A stretch of 64,000 nt of DNA, from positions 18,184,311 to 18,248,310 of the forward strand of contig NC_068348.1 in the NCBI RefSeq assembly GCF_014633365.1. The letters are read 5' to 3'. The DNA is from Diospyros lotus. Lineage: Eukaryota > Streptophyta > Magnoliopsida > Ericales > Ebenaceae. The notes below the pieces were generated by a model, which ran no database searches, was not told the DNA's origin, and saw only the letters and a list, made by a program, of their open reading frames with translations. This document shows, piece after piece, positions 34,001 through 47,671 of this stretch. Position 1 is the stretch's first letter. Each line of letters starts with the position of its first letter. The position numbers and the translations under genes are program-made.

Positions 34001-37000
34001 CCTTGAAGGTTTACCTTTGGAAGCTACTGTTCACAGCAAGCGGGTCTAGATTTCTGTAGAAAACACGAGTTTTGGTAAACCAAATACCAAATATTTTTAT
34101 ATGGGGTTGTAGGGAATTAAAAGAGGGGTAAAACTGAAAAATTGCAGGTCATTTGGAGCATCCACACTCCCTTATGCACTGAGAGAAGGGGCCTCACATG
34201 CTACCACAAGCAGCCCCTGCCAGCGCGTGTATTGCACGTGTCGGTCTTCTCTGGCGACCACGTTCTGGAATCTCGATTTTTCTGCCATATCTCTCTCGTT
34301 TTAGTTTTGATTCGACCCCTGTTCGAACCCATGTGTCCTTCTCTTCCCCCTCTATAGGAATATAACAAGAAACCGGACTTACCTATCGGTTTTTTTGATT
34401 GTTTGGCACGAACTTTAGTGAAGACCTAAAAACTCCGACAAGGCCCATTCTCCCTCGTTTCTCGATCCTTTTTCCTCATTCTTTTTGCAAAATTCTCCCC
34501 TCTCTCTCAAGAACAAGATCCTCCCATTTGATTCTCTCAATTTGGCATAAATTTGCCTCATAATCACTTAGAATGCTTTGTGAATAACTCCGTGGCCCTA
34601 TTTATAGACTTTCCCGATCAACCACGTGTCGCCGCCTTGGGGGGGGGGGGGGTTGTCATTATGAGGCTTCAATGTTATCCCCAAACGACCAATGATTGCT
34701 TGCCACATGTCCCCAAATTTGATTTAAATAGGATTTGGAATCCAAAATGATCCAACACTGTATTTGAATAGGTTTTGGAATCCAAAGTGATCCAAAGCTA
34801 TATTGAAATAAGTTTTGAAATCCGCAATCATGACTTCTAATTGTTAGTTGGTTCAATTCGCTGCTCCATATGTCGAACTGAACCAACTAACTAACCAAGA
34901 GCAGCGAACTGAGCCAACTAACAATTAGAAGTCATGATTGCGGATTTCAAAACTTATTTCAATATAGCTTTGGATCACTTTGGATTCCAAAACCTATTCA
35001 AATATAGTTTTGGATTATTTTAGATTCCAAATCCTATTTAAATCTAATATGGGGACATGTGGCAAGCAACCATTAGCTGTTTGGGGATAAGATTAAAGCC
35101 TTATAATGACCCCCTCCCCCCCCCCCCCCGACGTGGCGACATGTGGTTGGCCGAGAAAGTCTACAAATAGGGCCACAGGGTTATTCACAAAGCATTACAA
35201 GTAATTTTGAGGCGAATTTATGCCAAATTGAGGGAATCAAATGGGAGGATCTTGTTCTTGAGAGAGGGGAGAATTTTACAAAAAGGAGGAGAACGGGCCT
35301 CGCTGGAGTTTTCTAGTCTTCACTGGAATTCGTGCCAAATAGTCAGAAAAATCACTAGGTAAGTTCGCTTTCTTGTATGTTCTTGTAGAGGTGGAAGAGA
35401 TGGATCTGTATGTTCAAACGAGGGTTGAATCGGAGCTAAAACGAGGGAGATATGACTGAAAAATCAAGGTTGCAGAACGTGGTCACCAAAGAAGACAGGC
35501 ACGTGCAATACACGCACCGGCAGGGGCTGCACGTGGGGCCCCTTCTCTCGACACGTGAGGGCGGGTGGATGCCCCAAATGACTTGTAAGTTTTCAGTTTT
35601 ACCCCTCTTTTAATTTCCTACAACTCCATGTAAAAATATTTAGTGTTTGATTTATCGAAACTCATATTTTCTGCAGAAATTTATACCCGCTTGCTGTGAA
35701 CAGTAACTTCCAAAGGTAAATCTTCAAGGTGAGTGGTTCCTACATGCTTCATCTTAATCATTCTTGGTTTCAGTTGGTATGTGGCTTGCATAACATGTGT
35801 TTCTTTGAAAATTGCATTGTATCACTATTTGTCACGCATCTCGACGTTGGTGGCTAGCTGGTGGGTTGTCATGTGTGAACTATGACGTGGGCCTATGTAA
35901 GGGGGCTGATCATGTGGCCTATGTAAGGGGGATACCTCGTGTCTGTGTAGGGGGGCCAGAGGGGTTCGGACATGACAACATCCTGGCATGGTTTCCATAG
36001 AAGGGAAGGATTTCATGACATACTTGCATACACACGCATGTATTTTCTTTCTTGAACCATTTCACTTAGATTTCATTATTTAATTTAGATGTTTCATACC
36101 TTGGGATATTCAATGTGCCAAGTACCCTGAAGACATGTAAGAGGAAAGGCAAAGCGGTAGTCGAAGTTTAGTTTGATTTTTTGTTGTTCATGTACTATGA
36201 TCTTGTATAAAGAGAAGATAATGTAACCTTTGGGCTTTTTGTTATTTTCATTAATATTAGACGGATATGGGTCTATCTTTATTGTGTGTCATACAAGTAG
36301 TCATTATGTATAAATCCCTAATGATGCGCGACAGATGCTATATAAGGAAGTTGCGATAGTACTAAAAGTTATTTGTTGGATCTTTGGAATTTATGTTTCA
36401 CAGTTGTATAAATGGAGGTTTATTTGTTAAGGGACGTATGATACTATTGTACTTGTGTTAAAGATTTTATAGCGGAAATCTTTATTATCTAGCTTTAGTT
36501 AGCTATCAGGTTCGATCCTTCGCTTCTGTTGGTACGGATTTTCATAACACCCATGTGTGATCTTAACTTGTATTTAACATCATTGTATATTTGAAAAGTG
36601 AGGCGTTACAATTGATACCAACTGCAATGCCTTGTATCTTAGATATGCTAAGATACTAAAGTCAAGCTATTTACAACACATGGGCGTTATTGGAAATCCT
36701 TCATTAGCAGAAGTAAGGATCGAACTTGAGTAGCTAAACGGTTAGGATTTTCGCTAGTTCAATATAATTCAAACCTGTCATATACCAAAATATCCAAAAA
36801 CATTCTACAAAACCATAATAGTCTTACAAATACGTGAATTTTAGTGATACAACTGTAAGAACGCACACATACATTGTACATCTTTAAGTATCATAGCCAT
36901 TATTTGCAATCCAACATTTGAAACACAAGTTTATACAACATTCTTACAAAACTTAAAACTATATTTCTATCACTTCCTTGCCTTTGCTGGACCTTGCACC

Positions 37001-40000
37001 TAGAGTGCTTGACACGTTTGATATATCTGGGACGTTGAATATCTCAGGAGTATAAAACACCCAAGTTAGATAATTACATCTAAGTGAGATGGTTCAGGAA
37101 AGAAATTTTTTATGAATACAAATACAATAAATGCAGGTATGTAATCTCCCCTTTGTGGAAGTCATGTCAGGATGTTGCAATCATCCCCACACACATCATG
37201 TCCAACTCCATAACCCCACCGCATCGGGCTTGTGACCCCACAAGATTGCACATGATGACTATCAGCTTGCCACAACTCCATAAGACATGATGCATGGACA
37301 AATGGAAACAATATGCTTTGCCAAAGTAATACATGATATGCAAGCACAATCCACGCACAAATGAAATAACATATGATCAAGACGAAGAAAAGTATGGGAG
37401 AACCACTCACTCTTTAAGTTTCACTTGACATAGTATTGTTCACGACTCACCGGGACTGATTTTTTGCAAAAACACGAATTTTCATAAATCAAACACTTAA
37501 TATTTTTTACATAGGGATGTGCTAATTGAAGTAAGGAAGGAAACTGGCCTCACGTGCCGCCGGAAGGGCGACCATGCGCAGCCCCTTGCCGGTGCATGAG
37601 GTGCTGTGTCACGCTTAAAACTTCGGGCAACTTTCATTTTTCGGCCTTTTCTCCTCCGTTTTAGATCCGATTCGACTTCTATTTTTTTCTATAGCTCCCT
37701 CTCTCTATTCTCTACGAGAATATAAACTTAGATTGAGCTTACCTTGCAGTTTCGGTAGGTTTGGCGCGCTTTTCAATGAAGACCTGAAAATTCTGGCAAA
37801 GCGGTTTTCACCTTTGATTTTGGTAGTCTCCTCTTTTTTTTTCCAGAATACTTCTCTCAGAAATTCTCTCTCAAAGTATCCTCGCTTCCCTCATTTTCAA
37901 ATGCTTTAAAACCTTTCCTCCAAAGCCTTTATTTATATAACTCCCTAGCAAATCATCTTGTGCCATGTGTTGCCTCGAGATTTGAGCCTATCATTGCTTT
38001 CGGCACTTGTTAAGCCACTTGGGCCTTTGGGATGCGTGCACAACCAATAGTTTTTTGCCACGTTAGGGGCTATTTATGAGGTTTCATCATGACTTTTTAA
38101 ATAGCCAATAGTTTTATAACACTTAAGCACCCTTATTATGACTTCACATGTGCAATGAATCAAAAGCTTCCAAATATGCACCCTTATCATGACTTCCCAT
38201 GTGTAACCAATCAAAAGCTTCCCAATATTATGCCAACTCACGCCTTGGTTTGTGTGCCTAATCATTACCTTTCAAATGGCCAATAGCTTGATGCCAAGTG
38301 TCCCACCAATTTGCATGCCAACTTGCACCTTGGATTATGTGACTTATCTTTAACTAACTATTCATTCTTCCAGTTCGTTACTCTATTGGTCTAGTTTTGT
38401 GGTTTCAAGAATTACATATTGATCCAAGCTTTTCGGGTAACTACACTTAGACCTCTTGCCACTTGGTCCCTGACAGTGTTATTAAAGGCGCAAGGCGCAC
38501 TAAGGCGCACAAGGGCCTTGGAGCCTGAGGCGCAAGGCGCAAGGTGAGGCGCGAGCTTGGTGGAACTAGGCGCAAATTAATAAAAAAAAATAAAAAATAT
38601 ATATATGTCCTAGTTAAAGAAAAATGTATAAAATAAGTCTTAACTTCTAATAATATTTTAACAAGCATGTTATAAAAAAAATAAAAAATTCAACATATGC
38701 CCCCTAGAGAAAGGATTTATTACGTCAATACCCTAGGATTCTAACCAATTACACTTGTGCCTTGTGTTTTCTTTAAACTGTTCCTCACCTTGATATGACG
38801 TGGCCTAGGAAAGTTACCTAGGTTAGCTAAAATTTACTTTTTGAAAAATTGGCATATAATTGATGCTCCCCATTGTATCCCCAAAACAATCCTTAACTAT
38901 TGCTCATGTTCTTCCTGCCTTTCGAATAAATCATAATAAACACAATCATAAACTAATCCAAGCATAATTTTAACACCTTATTCATCAGATCCATAATGGT
39001 CACAGGAGCGTTAGTTAACTCAAATGGCATCAGTAAGTATTCGTAATGTCTATACCAAGATCTAAAACAGTCTTTGCCACATTCTCGTTTTTATTTCTCA
39101 ATTTATAATATCCTCAATCTCAAATCAATCTTTGAAAATAATTTAGCACCCTACAATTGATCAAATAATTTGCCGATTCTAGGGAGCGGTTATTTATTTT
39201 TAATGGTCACCTGATTCATTGGCGGTAGTCTCAAGCTCCCACCCTTTTTTCTTTTCAAATGATGTAATACCCAAGAATTTTATAAATATATGCACTTGAA
39301 ATTATTTCGAAGGTTGTGAAATACATTGGGGTGGAAGTGCAGTTTTCGAGAAACTTTGGGAGTAAATGCAATTAACTAGAAGTATTGGGGGACGATTTGC
39401 AATATATATCTTTCCTAGGGATGTTTGGGAAATTCAAGGATAGTCCAGGGACCTAAATGATATGGATTTTAAATCTCATTCAAATTTAGCTTTGGATTTC
39501 AAATGATATCCCAATCTAATTTGAGACAACTGGTGAGTCATGATAAGGGTGCAAATTTGGAAGCTTTTGATTGGTTGCACATGGGAAGTCATGATAAGGG
39601 TGCATATTTGGAAGCTTTTGATTCATTGCACATGGAAAGTCATAATGAGGGTGCTTAGGTGTCATAAAACTATTGGCCATTTGAAAAAGTCATGATGAAA
39701 CCTCATAAATAACCCCCAACGTGGCAAAAAACTATTGGCCGTGCACATATCCCAAAGGCCCAAGTGGCTTAACAGGTGGCGAAAGCAATGTAGGGTTCAA
39801 ATCTCGAGAGACATGTGGCACAAGATGATTCGCCGGGGAGTTTTATAAATAATGGCTTTGGGGGAAAGGTTTTAAAGCATTCGAAAAGAGGAAGGTGGGG
39901 AATTTCTGAGAGAAGTATTCTGGAAAAAAAAAAAGAGGAGACTGCCAAAATTAAAGGTGAAAACCGTTTTGCTGGAATTTTCGGGTCTTCACCTAAAAGC

Positions 40001-43000
40001 ACACCAAACTTGCCAAAACTGCGAGGGAAGCTCAATCTAAGTTTATATTCTCATAGAGAATAGAGATAGAGAGCTATAGGAAAAAATGGAAGTCGAATTA
40101 GAGCTAAAATGGAGGAGAAAAGGCCGAAAAATGGAAGCTACCCAAAGTTTAAGGGTGGCACGTGCACCTCACGCATTAGTAAGGGGCTGCGTGTGTGCGT
40201 GCGTGAGGCCTTGTTTTTCCCTACAAATTTTTAGTTTTCTTCCTTACTTCAATGAGCACGTCCATATGTAAAAATATTGAGTGTTTGATTTACGAAAATT
40301 CGTGTTGTGGCAGAAAATCAGTCCCGGTGAGTCATGAGGATTACTGTGTTAGGTGAAACTTGAATGTGAGTGGTTCTTGCACATTTTTGTTACATCTTGG
40401 ATGTTCTTGACTTCATTTGTGTGTGGTTTGTGGCTTACATCTCATGTTCCTTTATTCCGAGCATATTCTTTCTATTTTCCATGTATCATAACATTTGTGG
40501 TTGTGGCAAGCTTGTGGGCTAATGTGTGTGGTCGGGGACTATGTGGTCGGGCGGTGGGTCGAGGTGTGTGGACATGTTGGCGCGAGGGTGATTGGAACAC
40601 CCTGGCTAGGGCTTCCACAAAGGAGAAGGATTTCATGACATTTGGCATACTTGCATACACACGTATGCATCATCTTTCTAAACCATCTCACTTAGATGCA
40701 ATTATCTAATTTGGGTGTTTCATACCTCTAAAATATTCAACATTCTAGGTATATCCGACATGCCAGGTACCCCAAGTTCAAGTTCAAGTTCAAGAAAAGG
40801 CAAAGAGGTGGTAGACGTTTAGACTTTATATTTTTCAAAATTGTTGTAAGAGTTGTAATTTAAATATTGTATTGTAAATAGCAGCTAAGTTACCTGAATC
40901 AAAGTATGTACAAGGCTTTTATATTATGGTTGTATTGTAAGCTATGTGTGAATGTTGTTCTTAAGGTGCCATAGGAATGTTTGGTAAGTGTTTTGGAGGC
41001 ATGTCCAGGTATGTGATTTATAATAAACTCATGGAATCCTAAACACTTCAGGTTCGACCCTAGCTTTCGTATCTCAGGATTTCTTTAACACCTCGTATAT
41101 GTTTTTAGTGCTTTCATGTTTAAGAAAATAGGGGTGTTACAGTTAACTGAAGGATGTATATTGGTTGAGTGTCCCTAACATGGTCTTTCGGTAAAAAAAA
41201 TTACGAAGCGAGTTCACCTCCTTGACCATGTGTGAGAGAGCAAGTGTAGGCTTGTAAATGGGGTGAATTCAAGTTGGAACTATCAAATCTGGACTTGGTT
41301 TTGATTGTCTCAAGGACCTAATATCTAATCCTATTACCTAATGAGTCTCAATATGTAGATCCATCTCTAAATCTATCTAATACTCAAATTGCCATTCATT
41401 TACTTAGAATTGATTAGTTGTAATATATATTTCTATTTATGTAATATGTGATACATTATATAAATATATTTCAACTTAGTAAAAAAAAAAATTATATTCC
41501 ATCAATATATTTATATGATATATATAAATAATATAGAGTTAATTCTAAATGGGCCTGAGCCCTAATATTGTCAAAATTGATAGATCCATATTTGGATCAT
41601 TTATTATATTTGTAACTGAATTTCGAATCGAGTCTAAATAATCGAATATATGTTTAGTAGCAGATCTAGTTAAATGGATCTTAACTAGACCAAATCTAGG
41701 TGTAGACTTGGTTTGTTAGCAAGCATAATCAAGCGTGAGTCAAACTCATGACCTCTTATAAGTGGTGTTCTTTTTACTTGCTCCCATTTCACCATCCTTC
41801 CATCCTCAGTGGTGAACACACACATATATATATATATATATATATTTAACTTTCAATATGATTTGCTTTATGTGATGTCGCACATGATATATTTGATGTA
41901 TTAACCATTTTATATGCCATTTTATTAATGTGGGTATCCATTCGTTGTTGGCCTTGTGGCCCTTGAGGAAGCCCCATGTGACTCACAACATGTAGCATGT
42001 AAATCCATTTGGCGCCCATAAATCGTCAAAAACATACTTAGGATGGTATTCATGCCACTACCTCTTGGAGTTGTCAAACCACTTCTATGTTGGTTATATG
42101 GAGTCTTTTTTTGCTTTGCCTTTGGGGAGTCTAGCCCTCCTTATGACAAGTTCCATAATATTTACTTCTAGGATGAAGACTCAATTTGGTGAGTTGGCTC
42201 ACTCAATATGCACCATTGTTGCTTGTGGCATTTCATGGTGCCATCAATGGAACTTTTCAATCATGTGCTCTACTCAGTACTCACAATGTGTTCTTGTCCA
42301 CCATGTAAATGCAAGCCATGTGCATTTCCTCTACTAATTTGTTGAATTGCCCATCAAAAGCCTATTACGACAACCTAGGTTGAGGCAAGGTGCTACGTGA
42401 GATTTTGAAGGATTTGTAGATTAAAAGATACTTGTACAGGTTGGTTTTGCAATATCAACTATGTGATGGAATATGACTGTTAGAACTCAATTTTGACAAA
42501 GGAAATTCTTTCGTAATTTAGTGGGAATTGAGGGCTCGAATGAGAGAATGGAAGAATGGAGGGAGAGAATTAAGAGAGAGAGAGAGAGAAGTTTGGAGGG
42601 AAAACAGAATCAATGTTTTTCCATTCATACCTCATTTTGGTTGCGGGACTTGGTTTATATACCAAGCCTTGGTGCCACATTTGAATTGCAATCACCATTT
42701 GAATTATTCTCTAACTACCTTTTGATCTTATTACAATAATACCATTCTCTAACTACCTCCTGATTTAATTACAAGAATACCTTCCTCTACTCCCACCTTA
42801 ATGTTCCTAACTACGGAACCATGACAATTGCCCTCTTGCTTGAATTGCTACTTGTCCTCAAGTAGGTCAAAGTAGCCCGATTACCTGGGGAAACTACTAT
42901 AGGAAATCCGACAAGTACTCCCATGTATTGTTCTCTGGATGGAGGTTGGATCAGCGCACAAACACTTGTGTGATTGGTGCCTTTTGTTTGTAGATAACTC

Positions 43001-46000
43001 TTCTCCCAACAATAACGGTAGGTTCTGCCACCTGTTGACTATATTGGGCTATTGGAGGTAGGGTGGGACTCACCAGATTGGTGCTAGGAGAGGGTTTAAG
43101 GAGGGACACATGGAATACAGGATGAATGGAGGACCCCTTTGGAAGCTGTAACCTGTAGGCAGCCTTTCCCACCTGTTCAATCACTTCATAGGGACCATAG
43201 AACTTTGGACTGAGCTTGTTTACCTTGTGGGGCGATATGGTTTTTAGTTTTGCTTGCCTCAATTTCAAGTACACCTTGTCCCCAACAGAGAAAATCCTCT
43301 CACTCCTATTCTTATCAGCGAACTGTTTCATCTGGTTCTATGCACTGGCTAACTCATTCTTTAGAGTTTGCATTATCTATAGCCGTTGGACCAAGTAGTC
43401 ATCCACTGTGGCTACTAGGTTATGGCCACTTTCTAGTGGTAAAATAGGTGGTTGGTTCCGAAAGAGTGCTTTGAATGGTGTCATTTTCAGGGATGAATGA
43501 TAACTGGTGTTGTACCACTATTGTGCTAGAGGAAGCCATTTATGCCACCCGGTCGGGTACATTAAGCACACACACCTGAGATAGGTTTCTAAGCATTGGT
43601 TTACTCACTCTGTTTTCCTGTCGGTCTCCGGGTGATAGGAGGAAGGCATATGTAGATGGGTTCCTAGGGACTTCATGAGCTCCTTCCACAACAAGCTTGT
43701 GAATATCTTATCTCGGTCTGAGACAATCACCTAAGGCAGCCCATGTAGCTTACCCACCTAGTCTAGAAACACCCTAGCCACTTCTTGTGAAGTAAATGGG
43801 TGAGTTAGGCTCAAGATATGAGCGTACTTCGTGAATCTGTCAACCATAACCAACACACAATCCTTACCCTTTGACTTTGGCAGCCCTTCCACAAAGTCCA
43901 TGCTGTGTTAGTCCATGCTTGATCTAGTATAGGTAGGGGTTGTAGCAATCCGGGAGGGTGAATGTTTTCATGTTTGCATTTATTGCAAATATCACATGCC
44001 TTCACATAATCTTTCACTTTCTTCTTCAGCCTTGGCCAATAGAACAATTGTTAACCCTCTTATAGGTATTTAGCCCCCTCAAATGCCCACCCACGGGAGA
44101 GTCATGTAGAGTCTTCAACACTCTTCTCTTGAGGGTTTCTTCCTCCCCAATCACCAATCTTTCTTTGTATCTTAGCAACCCATTTTTGAGAGTGAAGCCT
44201 GGTTTGCTATCAGGGTCAATAGTGAGCTACTCCATCAGCGTTTTAGTCCACTCCCCTTGATTGTAACTGGAAGTTACTTTCGAAAACCAATCAGGTGTTA
44301 AAGTAGTGATAGCAACTATTCCCCCATCCTCCAAGCACCGAGAGAGAGCATCTGTAGTCTTATTCTCATAGCCTTTTCGGTATTAAATGACATAATCCAG
44401 CCCCATTAATTTTGACATACCCTTTCTTTGGAGGTGGGTATGGAGTTTTTGTTGCAACAAAAATTTGAGGCTCTCATGATCTGTCCTTATGGTGAATCGG
44501 CCCCCTTCTAGATAATGTCTCAACTTCTCTATTGCTATTAGGACAACCAGGAGCTCCTTGTCATATGTACTTAGACCCAAATGTTTAGGGGCTAAGGCCT
44601 GGCTGATGAAAGCTAGGGGTCTGTCCCCTTGCATCAACACTACTCCCACTCTAAAATCACTTGCATCTGTCTCCAATACAAATGGCTGACTGAAGTTAAG
44701 GAGACCTAGCGTGGGTACCTCACTCCTGGCTGTTTTCAACTTCCCAAAGGTTTCTTCAGCTTTACCATTCCAATGAAATCCATCTTTCTTTAGCAAATCT
44801 ATCAATGGCTTGCTAATGAGGCCATAGTCCTTCACAAATCGCCTATAGTACCCAGTAAGGCCCAATAATCCCCTTGGGGCTTTCACATTGACAGGTCTTG
44901 GCCAAGCAGTCATGGTTGCTACTTTTTGGGGGTTTGTACTCATACCTGCACCAGAAATAATGTGGCCAAGATACTCTACTTCGAGTTGTGCAAATGCACA
45001 TTTAGACTTCTTAATGTACAACTTATTGAGCTTGAGGACTTGTAGAATGGTCCTTAAGTGCTCTCTGAGTTGGGACAAGATAGGGTTGTACACAAAAATG
45101 TTATCAAAGAATACCAAAATGAATTGACAGAGGTAAGGCTCAAATATTTGGTTCATAAGGGCTTGAAAGGTTGTGGGTGCATTGGTTAATCCAAAAGGCA
45201 TTACCAAAAATTTGTAATGCCCTTGGTGGGTTCTAAATGCAGTTTTGTGGATGTCATTAGGGTGCATACGAATCTAGTGATATCTAGATTTGAGGTCAAG
45301 CTTAGAAAAACCTTGGCTCCATGTAATTCATCCAACAAATCTTCAATAATTGGTATACATAATTTGTTCTTGATGGTAAGGGAGTTGAGTTGGTAGTAAT
45401 CAATGCAAAATTGCCAATTGCCATTTTTCTTTTTTACTAGGAGCAAGGGTGAGGCATAGGGGCTGGTGCTTGGCCGAATGGTAGAGGAGTGTAACATTTC
45501 TTTAACCATTTGTTCAATTTCCGCCTTTTGTTTTAGGGGGTATCTATAAGAGCGGAGGTTGACTGGCTCAACATTGGGTTTCAAATTGATGGCGTGGTCT
45601 ATAAGTCTCAGGGGTGGTAGAGCCTTAGGTTCCTCAAACAAATCCCCAAACTCATCTAAGAGTAAATTAAGAGAGTCTATTTGAGTTACCTCCTGAGGAA
45701 TATGCGCTGCATCCATGGAATTAAGTAAGAATGGTTCCCCTTTTTTTTTGTCTCCTTCCAATTCCCAAGCATGTATGGAGAAAAGTTGTGCCACTTGTGT
45801 CCATTTGTTCTTAAGCAGCTTATGCAACCTCTTGTCTGTAATCATCTTACAGGTCCTTGTCTTCATTTTTCCTGTAAGAGTCATTTTCCTTCCCCCTTTA
45901 TCGAATGTAACTTCCATCTTATTAAAATCAAAATAGGTGGGACTGACTTCCCTTATCCAATTAACGCCTAAGACCATGTCACATCCTCCCAATTTAAGAC

Positions 46001-47636
46001 GGCGTAAGTCAGCCTCAAATTCTTCCTCTTGCATCTGCCAACAAAAACCCACACACGCTGATTTGCACAACACCTTCTGCCCATTAACCATGATGACTGA
46101 TAAGGGATGGGTCCTTGTGAGGCTGCACTTTAGCTTTTTGGTTGTTCCCTCATCCAGGAAGCTATGGGTGCTTCCGCTGTCAATGAGGATTATCAAACTA
46201 TTTCCCCTTGTTTTGCCTTCCACCTTGACGATCTTATTGGTGGTCACTCCCCTTAGAGCATACAGGGAGATCTGCTCCTTCTCCTCCCCTTAACTGCCTT
46301 CCTCCTCTTCCTCCTCAACATCTTCTTCAGTGCCATCCAATAGTAGTAGCTATCGTTTACATTGATGGCTAGGTGTATACTTATGTTTGCTTCTGAAGCA
46401 AAGTCCGACCAACCTCCTCTGTTCTCTCAAATTTCTCGCAAATGATTGGGAGGGGTTAGAAGAGCCAACCCCTTATTGCTCTGTCCCCATGTGCCTCCCT
46501 CCTTAGTCCATCCATGGTTGCTTTGTTGTTGGGACACATCCTGCCACCCTTTGTTCATCCCCTTTTGCTTCTTAGCCAATGCTTCCACTATCATCTCCTA
46601 CAACCTAGCACACTTAGTGGCTTGTTGGACTGTCATTGGCCGGAACATCTTAATGGTGGGACGGATTTCTTCGTTCAAGCCATTGATGAAGCTTGACACG
46701 AAGTACCCCTCGGTGAGAGTGGGGTTTGAGATCAACATGAGGGCCTTCAACTCCTCGAACCTGTACTGATAAGCTTGCACGGTTCCCCTTTACCGAAGCT
46801 TATTGAATTCCTCCATGACGTCCAACGTCCCTTTCTCCTCGAATCTTCCACACAAACCTTCCATGAATTCCTCCCACATGCACTCCTCGCTAACACCCCT
46901 CCAACTCTAGTACCATGCATCGTCCACGTCGTTCATGTAGGCGGTTGCCAATGACATTTTTTGTTGTTCAACCACATTGTAAAGGCTGAACACCCTCTTG
47001 CAATGCCTCACCCACCACCTGGGATTATGACCCTTGAATAGAGGGATCTCCATCTTAGGCATCAGCGAACCGATCGGATTTGATCGGTTGCGATGCCTTG
47101 CCTCCTTACCCCCACATTCTCCTCCATCACTGGCTGCTCCGTCTCCAAATCCATCGATCCCTCTGATCTAAGATTTCCTCCCTAGCCATTGAGAATTGGC
47201 TTAGATCGTTCCCGAGGAGGAAACTCAAGTGAGATTCTTACTTGAGTTTGGTGCAAAAGCATCAGCATGAACTGATGCATTTGATCCCTGAGAGTCTGAC
47301 TTTGCTCTCTCATTTGGTCCTCCAATTGAGTGGCCTATGCTCTACTCTCCTCGCGCCACACACTCACCGCCCCGTTGATCCTCCTTTCCACCAAATTCTC
47401 AAACATCTCCATACGATTCTGCATCTCGGACGCCATGGACGTAACTTGCTGGAGCTATGCCTCCATCTGCTTTATCCTCATTCCGTTAGCCATGGCCCAA
47501 TTCAATTGCTCAAAAACTGCTCTGATACCAAATTGTCAAAACACAATTCTAACAAAGGAAATTCTCTCGCAATTCAGTGGGAATTGCGCGGGAATTGAGG
47601 GCTTGAATGAGAGAATGGAAGAATGGAGGGAGAGAA

Positions 47637-47671
<35 letters not shown>

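Noticed and set aside
33111..41141. Foldbacks as MULEs with long inverted repeats
   Set aside because: No transposase, no firm 9-bp duplication and TG...CA-style ends. The class is left open.
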